NCBI RefSeq assembly: GCF_000024845.1 | Contig: NC_013501.1 | Location: forward strand, 934,001-998,000 | DNA length: 64,000 nt | Origin: Rhodothermus marinus DSM 4252 | Lineage (GTDB): Bacteria > Bacteroidota > Rhodothermia > Rhodothermales > Rhodothermaceae | Direction of reading: 5' to 3' | Shown: piece by piece, positions 1 to 8,857 of the stretch | Position numbering within the stretch: position 1 is the first letter of the stretch | Layout: each line of letters opens with the position of its first letter | Made by a program: the position numbers and the translations under genes | Notes under the pieces: generated by a model | The model's input: the letters and a program-made list of their open reading frames with translations, nothing else | Databases searched by the model: none | What the model was told of the DNA's origin: nothing

Positions 1-701
1 CACGTCTGCTGATCATAGAAGACGACGCGGAAGTACGCGAGGCGCTGGCGCTGTGCCTGGAGACGGCGGGCTACGAGGTGGACGCCGTCGCCACCGGCGA
101 GGCGGGGCGCGAGAAGGCCATCACGGTGCCCGGCTACGATCTGATCATCCTGGACGCGAGGCTTCCGGGGCGCGATGGCTTTGAGGTGCTCCGCGAGTTG
201 CGTGAGGAGGACGGGGTAATGACGCCTGTCCTGATGCTTACCGGGCTGAACGACCGGGAGCACCGCCTGAAGGGCTTTGAGCTGGGCGCCGACGATTACG
301 TGGCCAAGCCGTTTGCCCCCGAGGAGCTGCTGGCCCGCGTCGAGGCCGTCCTGCGCCGCGCAAAGCGGCGGCCGCAGCCCGAAAAGCGCCGCTTTCGGGT
401 GGGCGGCATCGAGGTCGACCTGGTGGACGGGACGGTGACGCGTGACGGCCAGCCGGTGCCGCTGACCGACATGGAGTTCCGGCTACTGCGCTACCTGATC
501 CTGCACCACGGCCGTACCGTCACCCGCGAGCAATTGCTCCGGGAGGTCTGGGAGCTTCCGCCCACCGTGCAGACCCGTACCATCGATCGCCACATCAACG
601 CCCTCCGCAAGATCATGGACGGCGAGGACGAAACAAGCTGGCCGATCCAGAGCGTCTACGGGATCGGTTACCGGCTGGTGGGCGGGGAGTTCGTCGATTG
701 A
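1..701 (+). CDS. OmpR-family response regulator (5' end outside window)
   Basis: DNA-binding response regulator of a two-component system. The reading frame is open from base 3, giving about 232 residues, so only a few N-terminal residues are missing. The first visible residues are RLLIIEDDAEV, the acidic start of a receiver domain. The phosphoacceptor Asp lies in DLIILDARLPGRDG, and the conserved Lys in DDYVAKPF. The C-terminal half is a winged-helix domain ending in the typical YGIGYRL. No sensor kinase is visible, but one could lie upstream of the window. The last 34 bases overlap the tail of the convergent regulator on the other strand. The internal ATG at 78 is not the start, because it would remove the receiver's first strand. 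Confidence 0.93.
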   Translation, partial: RLLIIEDDAEVREALALCLETAGYEVDAVATGEAGREKAITVPGYDLIILDARLPGRDGFEVLRELREEDGVMTPVLMLTGLNDREHRLKGFELGADDYVAKPFAPEELLARVEAVLRRAKRRPQPEKRRFRVGGIEVDLVDGTVTRDGQPVPLTDMEFRLLRYLILHHGRTVTREQLLREVWELPPTVQTRTIDRHINALRKIMDGEDETSWPIQSVYGIGYRLVGGEFVD

Positions 702-1408
702 TCCTCGGCGCGGAGACGATAGCCCTTCCCGTAGACGGTTTCGATATAGCGGGGCTGGCGCAGGTCGGGCTCGATTTTTTTGCGAATCGAAGCGATGTGC
801 CGGTCGATCGTCCGCGTTTCGACGTCGCCGACGATGTGCCACACGTCGCGCAGGAGTTGTTCGCGCGTGACCACTTCGCCCCGATGGTGGATTAGATAGC
901 GGAGCACATTCAGCTCCATGGCCGTGAAGTTGATGCGCTCGGAGCCGCGGTAGGCCTCGTGCGTGCTGAAGTTGATCTCCACGTCGCCGATGTGGTAGAT
1001 CTGCATGGGCGCCCGGTCGGGCGGTTGCGTTCGTTGCAGGATGGCCCGTACGCGGGCGGCCACTTCGTCCGGATCGAAGGGCTTGACGATGTAGTCGTCG
1101 GCGCCCAGCCCGAAGCCCTGCAGGACCTGCTCGCGTTCGCCGCGGCCGGTGAGCACCAGCACGGGCGTCTCCAGCCCGCGCCGGCGCATTTCCTGAAGTA
1201 CTTCGAAGCCGCTCCGATCGGGCAACATCACGTCCAGCAAGACGACGTCGAACCGATGGGCGTTTGTGAGCAGTTCGAGCGCTTTATGCGCTTCCGGGGC
1301 GTGGGTGACGCGATAGCCCTGCAGCTCGAAGAAATCCTGAAGGGCCTGAGCCACGTCGGCGTCGTCTTCGACGATCAGCATGTGATAGGTCGGCGTCGAC
1401 TCGGCCAT
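668..1408 (-). CDS. OmpR-family response regulator
   Basis: Two-component response regulator of 246 residues with a receiver domain (about 10-125) and a winged-helix DNA-binding domain (about 145-235). HMLIVEDDADV supplies the acidic pocket, VVLLDVMLPDRSG the phosphoacceptor Asp, and DDYIVKPF the conserved Lys. The C-terminal YGKGYRL is typical of OmpR/PhoB wings. The start at 1408 is preferred to upstream in-frame codons because a good sigma-70-like promoter lies at 1449-1477. The wing helices (TRTIDRHI) match those of the convergent regulator, so the two are probably paralogues. No kinase gene is adjacent. The target genes are unknown. Confidence 0.93.
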   Translation of the reverse strand: MAESTPTYHMLIVEDDADVAQALQDFFELQGYRVTHAPEAHKALELLTNAHRFDVVLLDVMLPDRSGFEVLQEMRRRGLETPVLVLTGRGEREQVLQGFGLGADDYIVKPFDPDEVAARVRAILQRTQPPDRAPMQIYHIGDVEINFSTHEAYRGSERINFTAMELNVLRYLIHHRGEVVTREQLLRDVWHIVGDVETRTIDRHIASIRKKIEPDLRQPRYIETVYGKGYRLRAEDQSTNSPPTSR

Positions 1409-1448
1409 GGTGCTGCCTGTGCGCTGGTTGAACGGGAACTCTTTCTGG

Positions 1449-1477
1449 AGATTAGCAACTGAAGGGGGCGCTGTCAA
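1449..1477 (-). promoter_or_regulatory. sigma-70-like promoter for response regulator
   Basis: On the minus strand a perfect -35 TTGACA (complement of 1472-1477) is followed by a 17-base spacer and the -10-like TAATCT (complement of 1449-1454). Transcription would begin near 1442, about 34 bases before the start at 1408. The match is to the general bacterial consensus; which sigma factor is used in this lineage is not shown. Confidence 0.5.
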
Positions 1478-1501
1478 CTTTCTTGACCAGCTAAAAAAGC
1501 A

Positions 1502-2575
1502 ATGGAAGCTACGAACGAAGCTTTTCTGCTGAAACTTCTGGAAACGCCCAGTCCGTCGGGGTTTGAACAGGCCCTGCAGCGCACCTGGGCGCAGCACGTG
1601 AAGCCGTGGGCCGACGCCGTCGAGCAGGATAGCTATGGCACGGTCTGGGCTGTAAAGCGCGGGCGGGCCGATCAGCCACGGCTGATGCTGGAGGCGCATG
1701 CCGACGAGGTGGGCTTCATCGTGCAGCACATCTCAGATGAGGGATTTCTGCACATTGCGCCCATCGGCGGAGCCGATCGGGCACTGGCCCGCGCGCGTCG
1801 GGTGCAGGTGCTGGGCAGCAACGGGCCGGTGGACGGCGTGCTGGGACATACGGCCATCCACCTGCGCGATACGAAAGACGAGAAGGTGCCCGAGTGGCAC
1901 GAACTGTTCGTGGACGTGGGGGCCCGCAATCGGGAGGAGGTGGCGGCGCTGGGCATCCGGGTAGGGCATCCGGTGGTGCTGGCTAGCGGGCCGTTTCGGC
2001 TTCAGGGGCGGCGGCTGGTGGGACGTGCGCTCGACAATCGGCTGGGCGGCTTCATTCTGGCCCAGGTGCTGGCCGCGCTGGCCGAAACGCCCGCAGAAGC
2101 AACTGTCTACGCCGTCAACGCGGTGCAGGAGGAGACGGGCGGCTATGGCGCGCGCATGGTGGCCTACCGGCTGCACCCGGACCTGGCGCTGGTGCTGGAG
2201 GTGACGCACGCCACCGATACGCCCGGCCTCGACGCCCGGCGGCATGGACTCGTCCGTCTGGGAGCCGGACCCGTGTTGACGCACGGCACGGCCAACCACC
2301 CGCTATTGGTCGAGCGCCTGCTGGCCGTGGCCGAGGCCGAAGGCATCCCCGTGCAGCACGAGGCGTCGTCCCGACGCACCGGCACCGACGCCGACGATAT
2401 CTTCCCGACACGTGGTGGCATTCCCTGCGCGCTGGTTTCGGTGCCGCTGCGCTACATGCACTCGCCGGTCGAGGTGGTCGATCTGGACGACGTGGCCCAC
2501 ACGGTCCGGCTGCTGGTGGCCTTCGTGCGCAGCCTGCAGCCAGACGATCGCTTTCTCCCGGAACTGACGGCGTAG
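1502..2575 (+). CDS. M42 family metallo-aminopeptidase
   Basis: Cytoplasmic di-metal aminopeptidase of 357 residues, a family that forms large tetrahedral particles trimming peptides left by proteases. Metal-site motifs appear in the expected order: EAHADEVGF (His), RALDNRLGG (bridging Asp), VQEETGGYG (catalytic and ligand Glu) and RYMHSPVEVV (terminal His). The fourth ligand position, usually Asp before VT, reads LEVTHATDTPG, so Glu may replace Asp. No signal peptide is seen. Substrate preference (glutamyl, leucyl or broad) cannot be read from sequence. The gene starts 93 bases from the divergent response regulator start and runs convergently into the aldehyde dehydrogenase, leaving only 2 bases between stops. 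Confidence 0.9.
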   Translation: MEATNEAFLLKLLETPSPSGFEQALQRTWAQHVKPWADAVEQDSYGTVWAVKRGRADQPRLMLEAHADEVGFIVQHISDEGFLHIAPIGGADRALARARRVQVLGSNGPVDGVLGHTAIHLRDTKDEKVPEWHELFVDVGARNREEVAALGIRVGHPVVLASGPFRLQGRRLVGRALDNRLGGFILAQVLAALAETPAEATVYAVNAVQEETGGYGARMVAYRLHPDLALVLEVTHATDTPGLDARRHGLVRLGAGPVLTHGTANHPLLVERLLAVAEAEGIPVQHEASSRRTGTDADDIFPTRGGIPCALVSVPLRYMHSPVEVVDLDDVAHTVRLLVAFVRSLQPDDRFLPELTA

Positions 2576-2577
2576 GC

Positions 2578-4026
2578 TCAGAAGAACGGCAGGAAACGGT
2601 CGATCAGGCGCTGCGCCTGCTCGCCATAGGGCGGATAGAGCCGGCGCAGCAGCGGAAAGTCGAACCGCCGGTAGACCACGGGGCGCTCGTTGGAGAAGGC
2701 CAGAAAGCCGTGGTAGCGGTAGGCTTTCCCGATCCCGCTGGGACCGACGCCGCCGAAGGGCAGGTCGGGGTGATTGAAGTGCAGCAGCGTATCGTTCACG
2801 CAGCCGCCACCGGCCGAGGTGTGATTGAGCACGTGCTGCACGCGCCGGTCATCCCGGGCAAACACGTAAAGCGCCAGCGGCTTGGGGCGGCGGTTGATGG
2901 CCTCTAACGCTTCGTCCAGATGGTCGAAGACCTGAACGGGCAGGAGCGGACCGAAGATCTCTTCCTGCATGATGGCGGCCTCGTCGGGCACCTGCGTCAG
3001 CACGGTAGGCGGCACGAAGCGTTCTGCTGCAATCCAGGGGCCGCCTATGGCCTCGCGGGCGCCGTGGGCCAGCGCGTCTTCGTACAGATGGCGCAGCCGC
3101 TCGAAGTGGCGGTCGTTGACGATCCGGGCGTAGCTGTCGCTCTGCCGCCAGGCTTCGGGATCCGGTCCGTAAAACGCTTCGATCTGCTCCCGAAGGGCCG
3201 CCACCAGCGCGTCGTGCAGGCTCCGGTGCACCAGCACATAATCGGGCGCGATGCAGGTCTGGCCCGCATTGGTAAACTTGCCCCAGGCGATTTTTTCGGC
3301 GGCCTGCTCGACGTCGGCCGTCTCATCAACGACGGTGGGCGACTTGCCCCCCAGTTCGAGCGTGACGGAGGCCAGATGGCGGGCGGCCGCTTCCATGACC
3401 AGGCGTCCCACCCGCGGACTGCCCGTGAAAAAGATGTGGTCGAAGGGCAAGTCCAGCAATGCTTCGGCCACCGTGTGATCCCCTTCGAAAACGGCCACTT
3501 CTTCCGGATCGAACACCTCTTCGATGATGCGTCGGATGGTGCGGGCGCTGTTGGGGGCGAACTCCGAGGGCTTGACGATCACGCAATTGCCCGCCGCGAT
3601 GGCCGTCACGAGCGGGGCAAGCGTCAGCGTGAAGGGATAGTTCCAGGGCGAAAGGAGGAGCACCACGCCTTTGGGTTCGTAGCGGATTTCGGCGCGTGTG
3701 CCCAGATGCGTCAGCGCCGTGCCCACCCGTTTCGGGCGCATCCAGTGGGCCAGGTGGCGGGCCACGTAGCGGGCTTCGGTGACGACGGGGGCAATTTCGG
3801 TCAGGTCCACCTCCAGCGGTGGCTTCCGGAAATCGGCCCAGAGCGCCGCCCGGATGGTTTCGCGGTGATCCAGCACGGCCTCGCGCAGGCGGATGAGCTG
3901 GCGTCGCCGCTCGCGTACGGTGCGATTACGGATCGCGGCGTGATGCCGCCGCTGGCGCTCGAAGACTTCGGCCATGGTGCGCGCCAGTTCCGGCGTGCAG
4001 GGCATGGCAGACGGGTGGGGCGTCAT
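2578..4026 (-). CDS. aldehyde dehydrogenase (class 3-like)
   Basis: NAD(P)-dependent aldehyde dehydrogenase of 482 residues. The nucleotide-binding turn is FFTGSPRVGR. The general-base Glu lies in TLELGGKSP (about residue 223) and the catalytic Cys in NAGQTCIAPDYV (about 258). The CIAPDY form and compact length point to the ALDH3-like branch, which oxidises medium- and long-chain or aromatic aldehydes. The natural substrate is unknown. An in-frame ATG at 4083 is rejected because promoter elements lie between it and 4026. The gene is divergent from nicotinamidase. The shared NAD theme may be coincidence. Confidence 0.93.
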   Translation of the reverse strand: MTPHPSAMPCTPELARTMAEVFERQRRHHAAIRNRTVRERRRQLIRLREAVLDHRETIRAALWADFRKPPLEVDLTEIAPVVTEARYVARHLAHWMRPKRVGTALTHLGTRAEIRYEPKGVVLLLSPWNYPFTLTLAPLVTAIAAGNCVIVKPSEFAPNSARTIRRIIEEVFDPEEVAVFEGDHTVAEALLDLPFDHIFFTGSPRVGRLVMEAAARHLASVTLELGGKSPTVVDETADVEQAAEKIAWGKFTNAGQTCIAPDYVLVHRSLHDALVAALREQIEAFYGPDPEAWRQSDSYARIVNDRHFERLRHLYEDALAHGAREAIGGPWIAAERFVPPTVLTQVPDEAAIMQEEIFGPLLPVQVFDHLDEALEAINRRPKPLALYVFARDDRRVQHVLNHTSAGGGCVNDTLLHFNHPDLPFGGVGPSGIGKAYRYHGFLAFSNERPVVYRRFDFPLLRRLYPPYGEQAQRLIDRFLPFF

Positions 4027-4061
4027 GGTTTCACTGCGGGGAGGTTGGACATTCTGTTTTA

Positions 4062-4090
4062 ATAGTATACGTTTTTGAAACATACGTCAA
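4062..4090 (-). promoter_or_regulatory. promoter of aldehyde dehydrogenase
   Basis: The minus strand has TTGACG (complement of 4085-4090), followed after 17 bases by TACTAT (complement of 4062-4067) or after 15 bases by TATACT. This sits 36-64 bases upstream of the chosen start and overlaps the divergent nicotinamidase promoter, so the two may compete for polymerase. Confidence 0.5.
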
Positions 4091-4104
4091 GGCTTCGGAA
4101 TAAT
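4075..4104 (+). promoter_or_regulatory. promoter of pncA
   Basis: TTGAAA at 4075-4080 is followed after 18 bases by AATAAT at 4099-4104. This is a reasonable sigma-70-type promoter ending 63 bases before the pncA start. It physically overlaps the divergent aldehyde dehydrogenase promoter. Confidence 0.45.
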
Positions 4105-4167
4105 CCTCCGGCTTGCTTCGCTACCTTACGGAGGCGAAACCGTTCACCAAAACATTCGGGGGGAGCC

Positions 4168-4800
4168 ATGAAGGCGCTGCTGGTTGTGGACGTGCAGAAC
4201 GACTTCTGCCCGGGGGGCGCCCTACCGGTACCCGAAGGCGATGCAGTCGTTCCGGTGATCAACCGACTGATTCCGTATTTCGGGAATATCATCCTGACGC
4301 AGGACTGGCATCCGGCGGGCCACTGGTCGTTTGCCTCGGCGCATCCCGGCAAGAAGCCGTTCGAGACGATCCAGCTCAGCTACGGCGAGCAGGTGCTCTG
4401 GCCGGATCACTGCGTGCAGGGCACGCCGGGCGCCGATTTCCATCCGGAGCTGGACACCACGCGCGCGCAGCTTATCATCCGGAAAGGATTCCGGAAGGAG
4501 ATCGACTCCTATTCGGCCTTCTACGAGAACGACAAGCAGACCACGACGGGACTGGCCGGTTATCTGAAGGAGCGGGGCATCACGACGCTCTACGTAGTCG
4601 GTCTGGCGGCCGACTTCTGCGTGAAGTGGTCGGCGCTGGACGGCCGCCGGCTGGGCTTTGACGTGTACGTGGTCACCGATGCCACGCGTGGTATCGACAC
4701 GAACGGCTCGCTGGCACGCGCCTGGGAAGAGATGAAAGCGGCCGGCGTGCATCTGATCACTTCCGACGAGGTGGTCCGCCAGACCGAGCCGGTAGCCTGA
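4168..4800 (+). CDS. pncA: nicotinamidase
   Basis: Isochorismatase-fold hydrolase of 210 residues that deamidates nicotinamide to nicotinate for NAD salvage through the Preiss-Handler route. The catalytic triad is visible as Asp8 (VVDVQNDF), a Lys near 106 in IIRKGF, and Cys at about 151 in GLAADFCVKW. The metal-binding set Asp46/His48/His52 is in TQDWHPAGH. An in-frame start further upstream would include promoter sequence, so the ATG at 4168 is used. The gene stands alone and is followed by a strong hairpin terminator. Confidence 0.94.
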   Translation: MKALLVVDVQNDFCPGGALPVPEGDAVVPVINRLIPYFGNIILTQDWHPAGHWSFASAHPGKKPFETIQLSYGEQVLWPDHCVQGTPGADFHPELDTTRAQLIIRKGFRKEIDSYSAFYENDKQTTTGLAGYLKERGITTLYVVGLAADFCVKWSALDGRRLGFDVYVVTDATRGIDTNGSLARAWEEMKAAGVHLITSDEVVRQTEPVA

Positions 4801-4822
4801 AGCCTGGCCATGGTATGGATAA

Positions 4823-4860
4823 CGGGGCGTCTGGTGGCAGGCCGGACGCCTCGCTTTTTT
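4823..4860 (+). terminator. Rho-independent terminator after pncA
   Basis: A 12-bp stem (4823-4834 with 4842-4853, allowing G-U pairs) closes a 7-base loop and is followed by CTTTTTT. It lies 22 bases past the pncA stop. Confidence 0.8.
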
Positions 4861-4933
4861 GTAGAACTTCTGTTGCGCATCCAGCGTTGGGCTGCCCGTC
4901 TTCAAGCGGTTTGCGCGCCCTGTGCCTGGATGA

Positions 4934-6331
4934 ATGGTTCTGCGCTATAGTCTGCATTACCTGATTGCCCGGGGAATTCCGGCACTGGTAAACTTTCTGG
5001 CAATTGCCGTCTACACGCGGCTGCTGTCGCCGGATGCGTATGGGCGCTACATTCTTGTCCTGGCCGGCGTCAACATGGCCAATCTTACCGTTTTTCAATG
5101 GCTTCGGCTGTCCCTGGTGCGTTACCTGCCGGCGTATCAGGAGCAGGAAGGCGTCTTGCTGGGCACCATTGGCCGGATTTACCTGATGCTGATGGCGGGC
5201 GTGGGCGTGCTGGGTGGGCTGGCGGCTGGGCTGGTCGGTGTGGGGGACTGGCAGCGTCTGGTGCTGGTGGCGGTGCTGTTGTTGTGGATGCAGGCCTGGT
5301 TTGAACTCAATGTCGAACTGTTAAGGGCTCGGTTGCAGACGCGCGCGTATGGCTGGGCGATGGGCGTGCGGAGCGTGGGCGCCCTGGGTCTGGGCACGTT
5401 GTTCATTCTGGGCGGACTGGGGGCGTTCGGGCCCCTGCTGGGTATGACATTGAGTATGGCAGGAGTTGGCCTTTTCTTTGTTTACCAGAACTGGCGAACT
5501 ATACGGCTTCAATTAAATTGGAATCAATTTATTCCATTATTACGTTTTGGACTCCCGTTAGCTGGTAGTGTATTTTTGAACTTGGCGCTCAATGCGTCTG
5601 ATAGATTCTTAATAGCATTGTTGATCGATGAAGGAAAGGCAGGTATTTATTCAGCAGGATATGATTTGGCATATCAACCTATTATATTACTTTTCAGTGT
5701 TGTAAACCTGGCTTCATATCCACTAATCGTAAGAGCATGGGAGAATAGAAAGGAAAGAATGGTTAAAGAATATTTATCAGACAACATAACATTGTTGTTG
5801 GCAATTGGTTTTGCATCCGGCATTTTTGTTACCGAATTTTCTGATCTTATTGTGAAAACGGTGTTGGGAGAAAAGTTTTATGATGCTACTATAATAGTGC
5901 CATGGATAGTGTGGGGAACATTATTGGAAGGAATTCGGATATACCATTCAGATTTTAGTTTTCATTTGACTGAAAATACAAAAAAACAGTTGTATGTGGT
6001 GATGTGTGGGCTTTTTGTTAATTTAATTGTAAATTTGATTTATATTCCTCGAGTGGGTATGATTGCTGCAGCCTGGTCAACATTGATAGCTTTTGGCTGT
6101 GCTTTATTGCTTAGTATTTGGTGGGGAAGGCGATTAATTCTTTTTACTCTGATATCAAAAAAAGTTATTTGGGTAGTAACCGCAGGGATTATTGTGCTTT
6201 TTTGTGTAAAGTTTTTGAAATCAAATCTTGATTCTGTGGAAGTTATGATAATCAGTATTTTGTTGTGTTTGCTTTATGTTTCTTCTGTTTTTTATTTATT
6301 AGTTCGAAATATAAAGATTCCCACTGATTGA
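4934..6331 (+). CDS. Wzx-like polysaccharide flippase (MOP superfamily)
   Basis: Polytopic inner-membrane protein of 465 residues with about twelve to fourteen hydrophobic segments. It is of the oligosaccharide flippase type that moves lipid-linked sugar units across the inner membrane. The N-terminal pattern (FLAIAVYTRLLSPDAYGRY) is characteristic of the family. The first ~180 codons are GC-rich like the rest of the chromosome. From about 5465-5510 the DNA becomes AT-rich in the same frame, so the gene looks mosaic. Its last 80 bases overlap the convergent glycosyltransferase. The sugar substrate is unknown; the neighbouring glycosyltransferases and EpsG-like polymerase support a Wzx/Wzy-type pathway. 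Confidence 0.85.
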   Translation: MVLRYSLHYLIARGIPALVNFLAIAVYTRLLSPDAYGRYILVLAGVNMANLTVFQWLRLSLVRYLPAYQEQEGVLLGTIGRIYLMLMAGVGVLGGLAAGLVGVGDWQRLVLVAVLLLWMQAWFELNVELLRARLQTRAYGWAMGVRSVGALGLGTLFILGGLGAFGPLLGMTLSMAGVGLFFVYQNWRTIRLQLNWNQFIPLLRFGLPLAGSVFLNLALNASDRFLIALLIDEGKAGIYSAGYDLAYQPIILLFSVVNLASYPLIVRAWENRKERMVKEYLSDNITLLLAIGFASGIFVTEFSDLIVKTVLGEKFYDATIIVPWIVWGTLLEGIRIYHSDFSFHLTENTKKQLYVVMCGLFVNLIVNLIYIPRVGMIAAAWSTLIAFGCALLLSIWWGRRLILFTLISKKVIWVVTAGIIVLFCVKFLKSNLDSVEVMIISILLCLLYVSSVFYLLVRNIKIPTD

Positions 6332-7406
6332 CAATTTGATCCAGAGAGTAAACATTTTCCATGTAATTTCTGCCTTTGATTCCCATAGCAATTCGCTGTT
6401 GAATAGGTAAGTTCATAAGCTTGAGCATGGCTTGTGCCAGTGCTTCCGGATTTTTGGGAGGAACTAAGAATCCAGTTTCTTCGTCAATAACAACTTCACT
6501 ATTTCCTCCGACATCTGTGGCGACAATAGGAAGGGCGCATGAAGCGGCTTCTTGTAAGACAAGAGGCATTCCTTCCCATTCTGAAGACATAACGAAAGCA
6601 TCTGCAGCATTCATAAGTCGGGGAATATCATCTCGTATACCCATAAAAAGAACATACTGATCTATTTCTAATTTGATTGCAAGATTTCTTAATGTCGAGT
6701 AAAGAGGACCATCTCCTGCAATCATAAGCCGAGTATTTCTGTTTTTTCTTAAAACTTTTTGAAATGCATGAAACAGACTGGGGTAATCTTTGGCCTCCAC
6801 CAATCTTCCAACCGAAAGCCAGAGGAAATAGTTGTCTAATTCTAACTCTTTACGAAGATTGATTCTATACGTCTTGTCAGGACGAAATTTTGTAGTGTCA
6901 ACAGCGTTAGGGATATATCTTATTTTATGAGGGGAAACCGCTTTAATGTCAATATAGCGTTTCAAGCCTGCTTTACTTACTTGCGTGGTGATGTCGCATA
7001 GCGGATCAGTGATCCGATAAGATAATTCGCGTAGTTTTAGTGAACCTCTTTGGCCTTTTTCAATAATATTCTGGGCTGTACATATTAAAACCGGGATTTC
7101 TGTAACTAATCGAGTTAATCTTGTAAGAATGTTGGCATGAACCATGTGACTGTGAACAACATCTGGTTGCCAGCTTCTTATTAATTGTGCCAATTTTAAG
7201 AATTTAGTGCTTGGTATTTTCTGGGTTATATTTAACGTTGTAACTGGTATTCCTGCGCTTTCTAATTCATCTCTGTATGCCTTAGGAGGAGTAATGGAAA
7301 CCACCCTTACATCCCATCCTCGAAGTTTGAGTTGGGTGGTAATTCTTACTAATTGGGTTTCTCCTCCCCCATATGTGAGACCTGTTATTACGTGAAGACA
7401 TTTCAT
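6252..7406 (-). CDS. GT4 family glycosyltransferase
   Basis: GT-B fold glycosyltransferase of 384 residues. The N-terminus MKCLHVITGLTYGGGETQL has the glycine-rich acceptor-domain loop. The C-terminal nucleotide-sugar domain has EWEGMPLVLQEAASC followed by PIVATDVGGNSEVV, the E-x7-E region of GT4 enzymes. The donor sugar is unknown. The gene is AT-rich and opposite in strand to its neighbours. Its 3' 80 bases overlap the flippase tail, so the extreme C-terminus (rich in Lys) may be poorly conserved. Confidence 0.88.
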   Translation of the reverse strand: MKCLHVITGLTYGGGETQLVRITTQLKLRGWDVRVVSITPPKAYRDELESAGIPVTTLNITQKIPSTKFLKLAQLIRSWQPDVVHSHMVHANILTRLTRLVTEIPVLICTAQNIIEKGQRGSLKLRELSYRITDPLCDITTQVSKAGLKRYIDIKAVSPHKIRYIPNAVDTTKFRPDKTYRINLRKELELDNYFLWLSVGRLVEAKDYPSLFHAFQKVLRKNRNTRLMIAGDGPLYSTLRNLAIKLEIDQYVLFMGIRDDIPRLMNAADAFVMSSEWEGMPLVLQEAASCALPIVATDVGGNSEVVIDEETGFLVPPKNPEALAQAMLKLMNLPIQQRIAMGIKGRNYMENVYSLDQIVNQWESLYFELINKKQKKHKANTTKY

Positions 7407-7691
7407 AACTTAATATTCAATTTATTTTGTGCAAATTTTAAATATTCAGAACGCATGCTATATAATTTGTGTTCCCTCAAAATAAAGATGGGCTATGATG
7501 ATGTGGGGACTGGTATTTCTAAGAGATCTGATGTTTAATCTTTTGAAGGTCAGGGGCATACCCAGAGGTCTACATACGCAGCTTATCCAGAAAGCAGATA
7601 CGGGGTTTGTGCTTGCTCGCTGACCCCATGCGTGGAGGGGCCGGGATGTTTTATATTGGACAGGAGTGAATGAACGGCGGCATATACATTG
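7407..7691. other. divergent intergenic region between glycosyltransferases
   Basis: This 285-base region separates two divergent glycosyltransferases. The left part is AT-rich and holds TATA-rich stretches (for example TATATAATTTG near 7458) that could serve as promoters. The right part, from about 7610, returns to higher GC. No convincing ORF, tRNA or repeat was found. Confidence 0.4.
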
Positions 7692-8840
7692 ATGTTGGAA
7701 GCTGGAAGAAAAGGGTCGGTGCATGTTGTCTATCTGATTACGCGGGCGGATGAATTGGGCGGTGCCCAGATGCACGTACTGGAACTGGCGCGAGGGTTTC
7801 GGGCGCGTGACTGGCAGGTAACCGTTCTGGCGGGCAGTGAAGGCTCTTTTTCAGAACTGGTGCAGGCGGCCGGTATTCCTTATGTTCATGTTCCTTTTTT
7901 GCAACGCGCCATTCACCCCTGGAAGGACATGTGCTGTCTGCTGGTGTTACGCCAGTTGCTCCGGAAGCTTAAGCCTGATCTGGTGGCCACCCATTCCTCA
8001 AAAGCTGGGTGGATAGGACGGCTGGTTGCGCGGAGTCTGGGAATTCCCGTAGTTTTTACCGCCCACGGCTGGGCATTCACTGAGGGAATTGGCTATCCCC
8101 AGCGATGGTTTTTCAAAGTAGCTGAGCGCCTGGTAGCGCCACTGGCCGACAAGATTATCACCGTATCCGAATATGATCGCCAGCTTGCTTTGCGCCATCG
8201 TATTGTTGAACCGGAACGAGTGATTACGGTCTATAATGGGGTTCCAGATATTCCTCCAGAGCTGCGGGCCTGCCCGCTGACAAACGAAGGGGAACGAGTA
8301 CGCCTCATCATGGTGGCCCGCTTCAGCCCTCAGAAAGATCATGCATTGGTGCTGCGGGCACTGGCCGGCTTGCGTGACCTTCCCTGGGAGTTGGAGCTGA
8401 TTGGAGATGGACCGTTGCGTCCTGCATGTGAGCAGCTGGCCCGCGACCTTCACATCAGCGACCGGGTTTATTTCAGAGGGGAACGCAAGGATGTGGCCGA
8501 GCGCTTGGCTCAGACCCATCTTTTTGTACTGGCTTCCCATTACGAGGGGCTTCCCATCACCATCCTGGAAGCCATGCGTGCGGGTTTGCCGGTTGTTGCC
8601 GCTAATGTCTCTGGCGTCAGCGAAGCGGTACAACATGGGCGCACCGGACTTCTGTTTGCTCGGGGCCATGTGGAAGAACTGAGAGCCTGTTTGCAGCAAC
8701 TCATTCTTAACGCAACACTGCGATATTCCATGGGGAAAAGTGGGCGAGAACGATATGAAAGGCACTTTACGCTTGAACGTATGCTGGAAAACACAGCGCG
8801 TGTATATCAGGAAGTTTTGAGAAATAGAGGAAAGATCTAA
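7692..8840 (+). CDS. GT4 family glycosyltransferase
   Basis: GT-B glycosyltransferase of 382 residues. VYLITRADELGGAQMHVLEL forms the N-terminal glycine-rich loop. SKAGWIGRLVARSLGIPVVF is typical of WcaC/RfaB-like GT4 enzymes. EGLPITILEAMRAGLPVV supplies the C-terminal donor-binding Glu pair. The ATG at 7692 is preferred to the preceding TTG. Base composition is intermediate between the AT-rich flanks and the chromosome. It lies 17 bases before the EpsG-like gene and is probably cotranscribed with it. Donor and acceptor are unknown. Confidence 0.9.
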   Translation: MLEAGRKGSVHVVYLITRADELGGAQMHVLELARGFRARDWQVTVLAGSEGSFSELVQAAGIPYVHVPFLQRAIHPWKDMCCLLVLRQLLRKLKPDLVATHSSKAGWIGRLVARSLGIPVVFTAHGWAFTEGIGYPQRWFFKVAERLVAPLADKIITVSEYDRQLALRHRIVEPERVITVYNGVPDIPPELRACPLTNEGERVRLIMVARFSPQKDHALVLRALAGLRDLPWELELIGDGPLRPACEQLARDLHISDRVYFRGERKDVAERLAQTHLFVLASHYEGLPITILEAMRAGLPVVAANVSGVSEAVQHGRTGLLFARGHVEELRACLQQLILNATLRYSMGKSGRERYERHFTLERMLENTARVYQEVLRNRGKI

Positions 8841-8857
8841 ATTGATAAAAACGAGAT

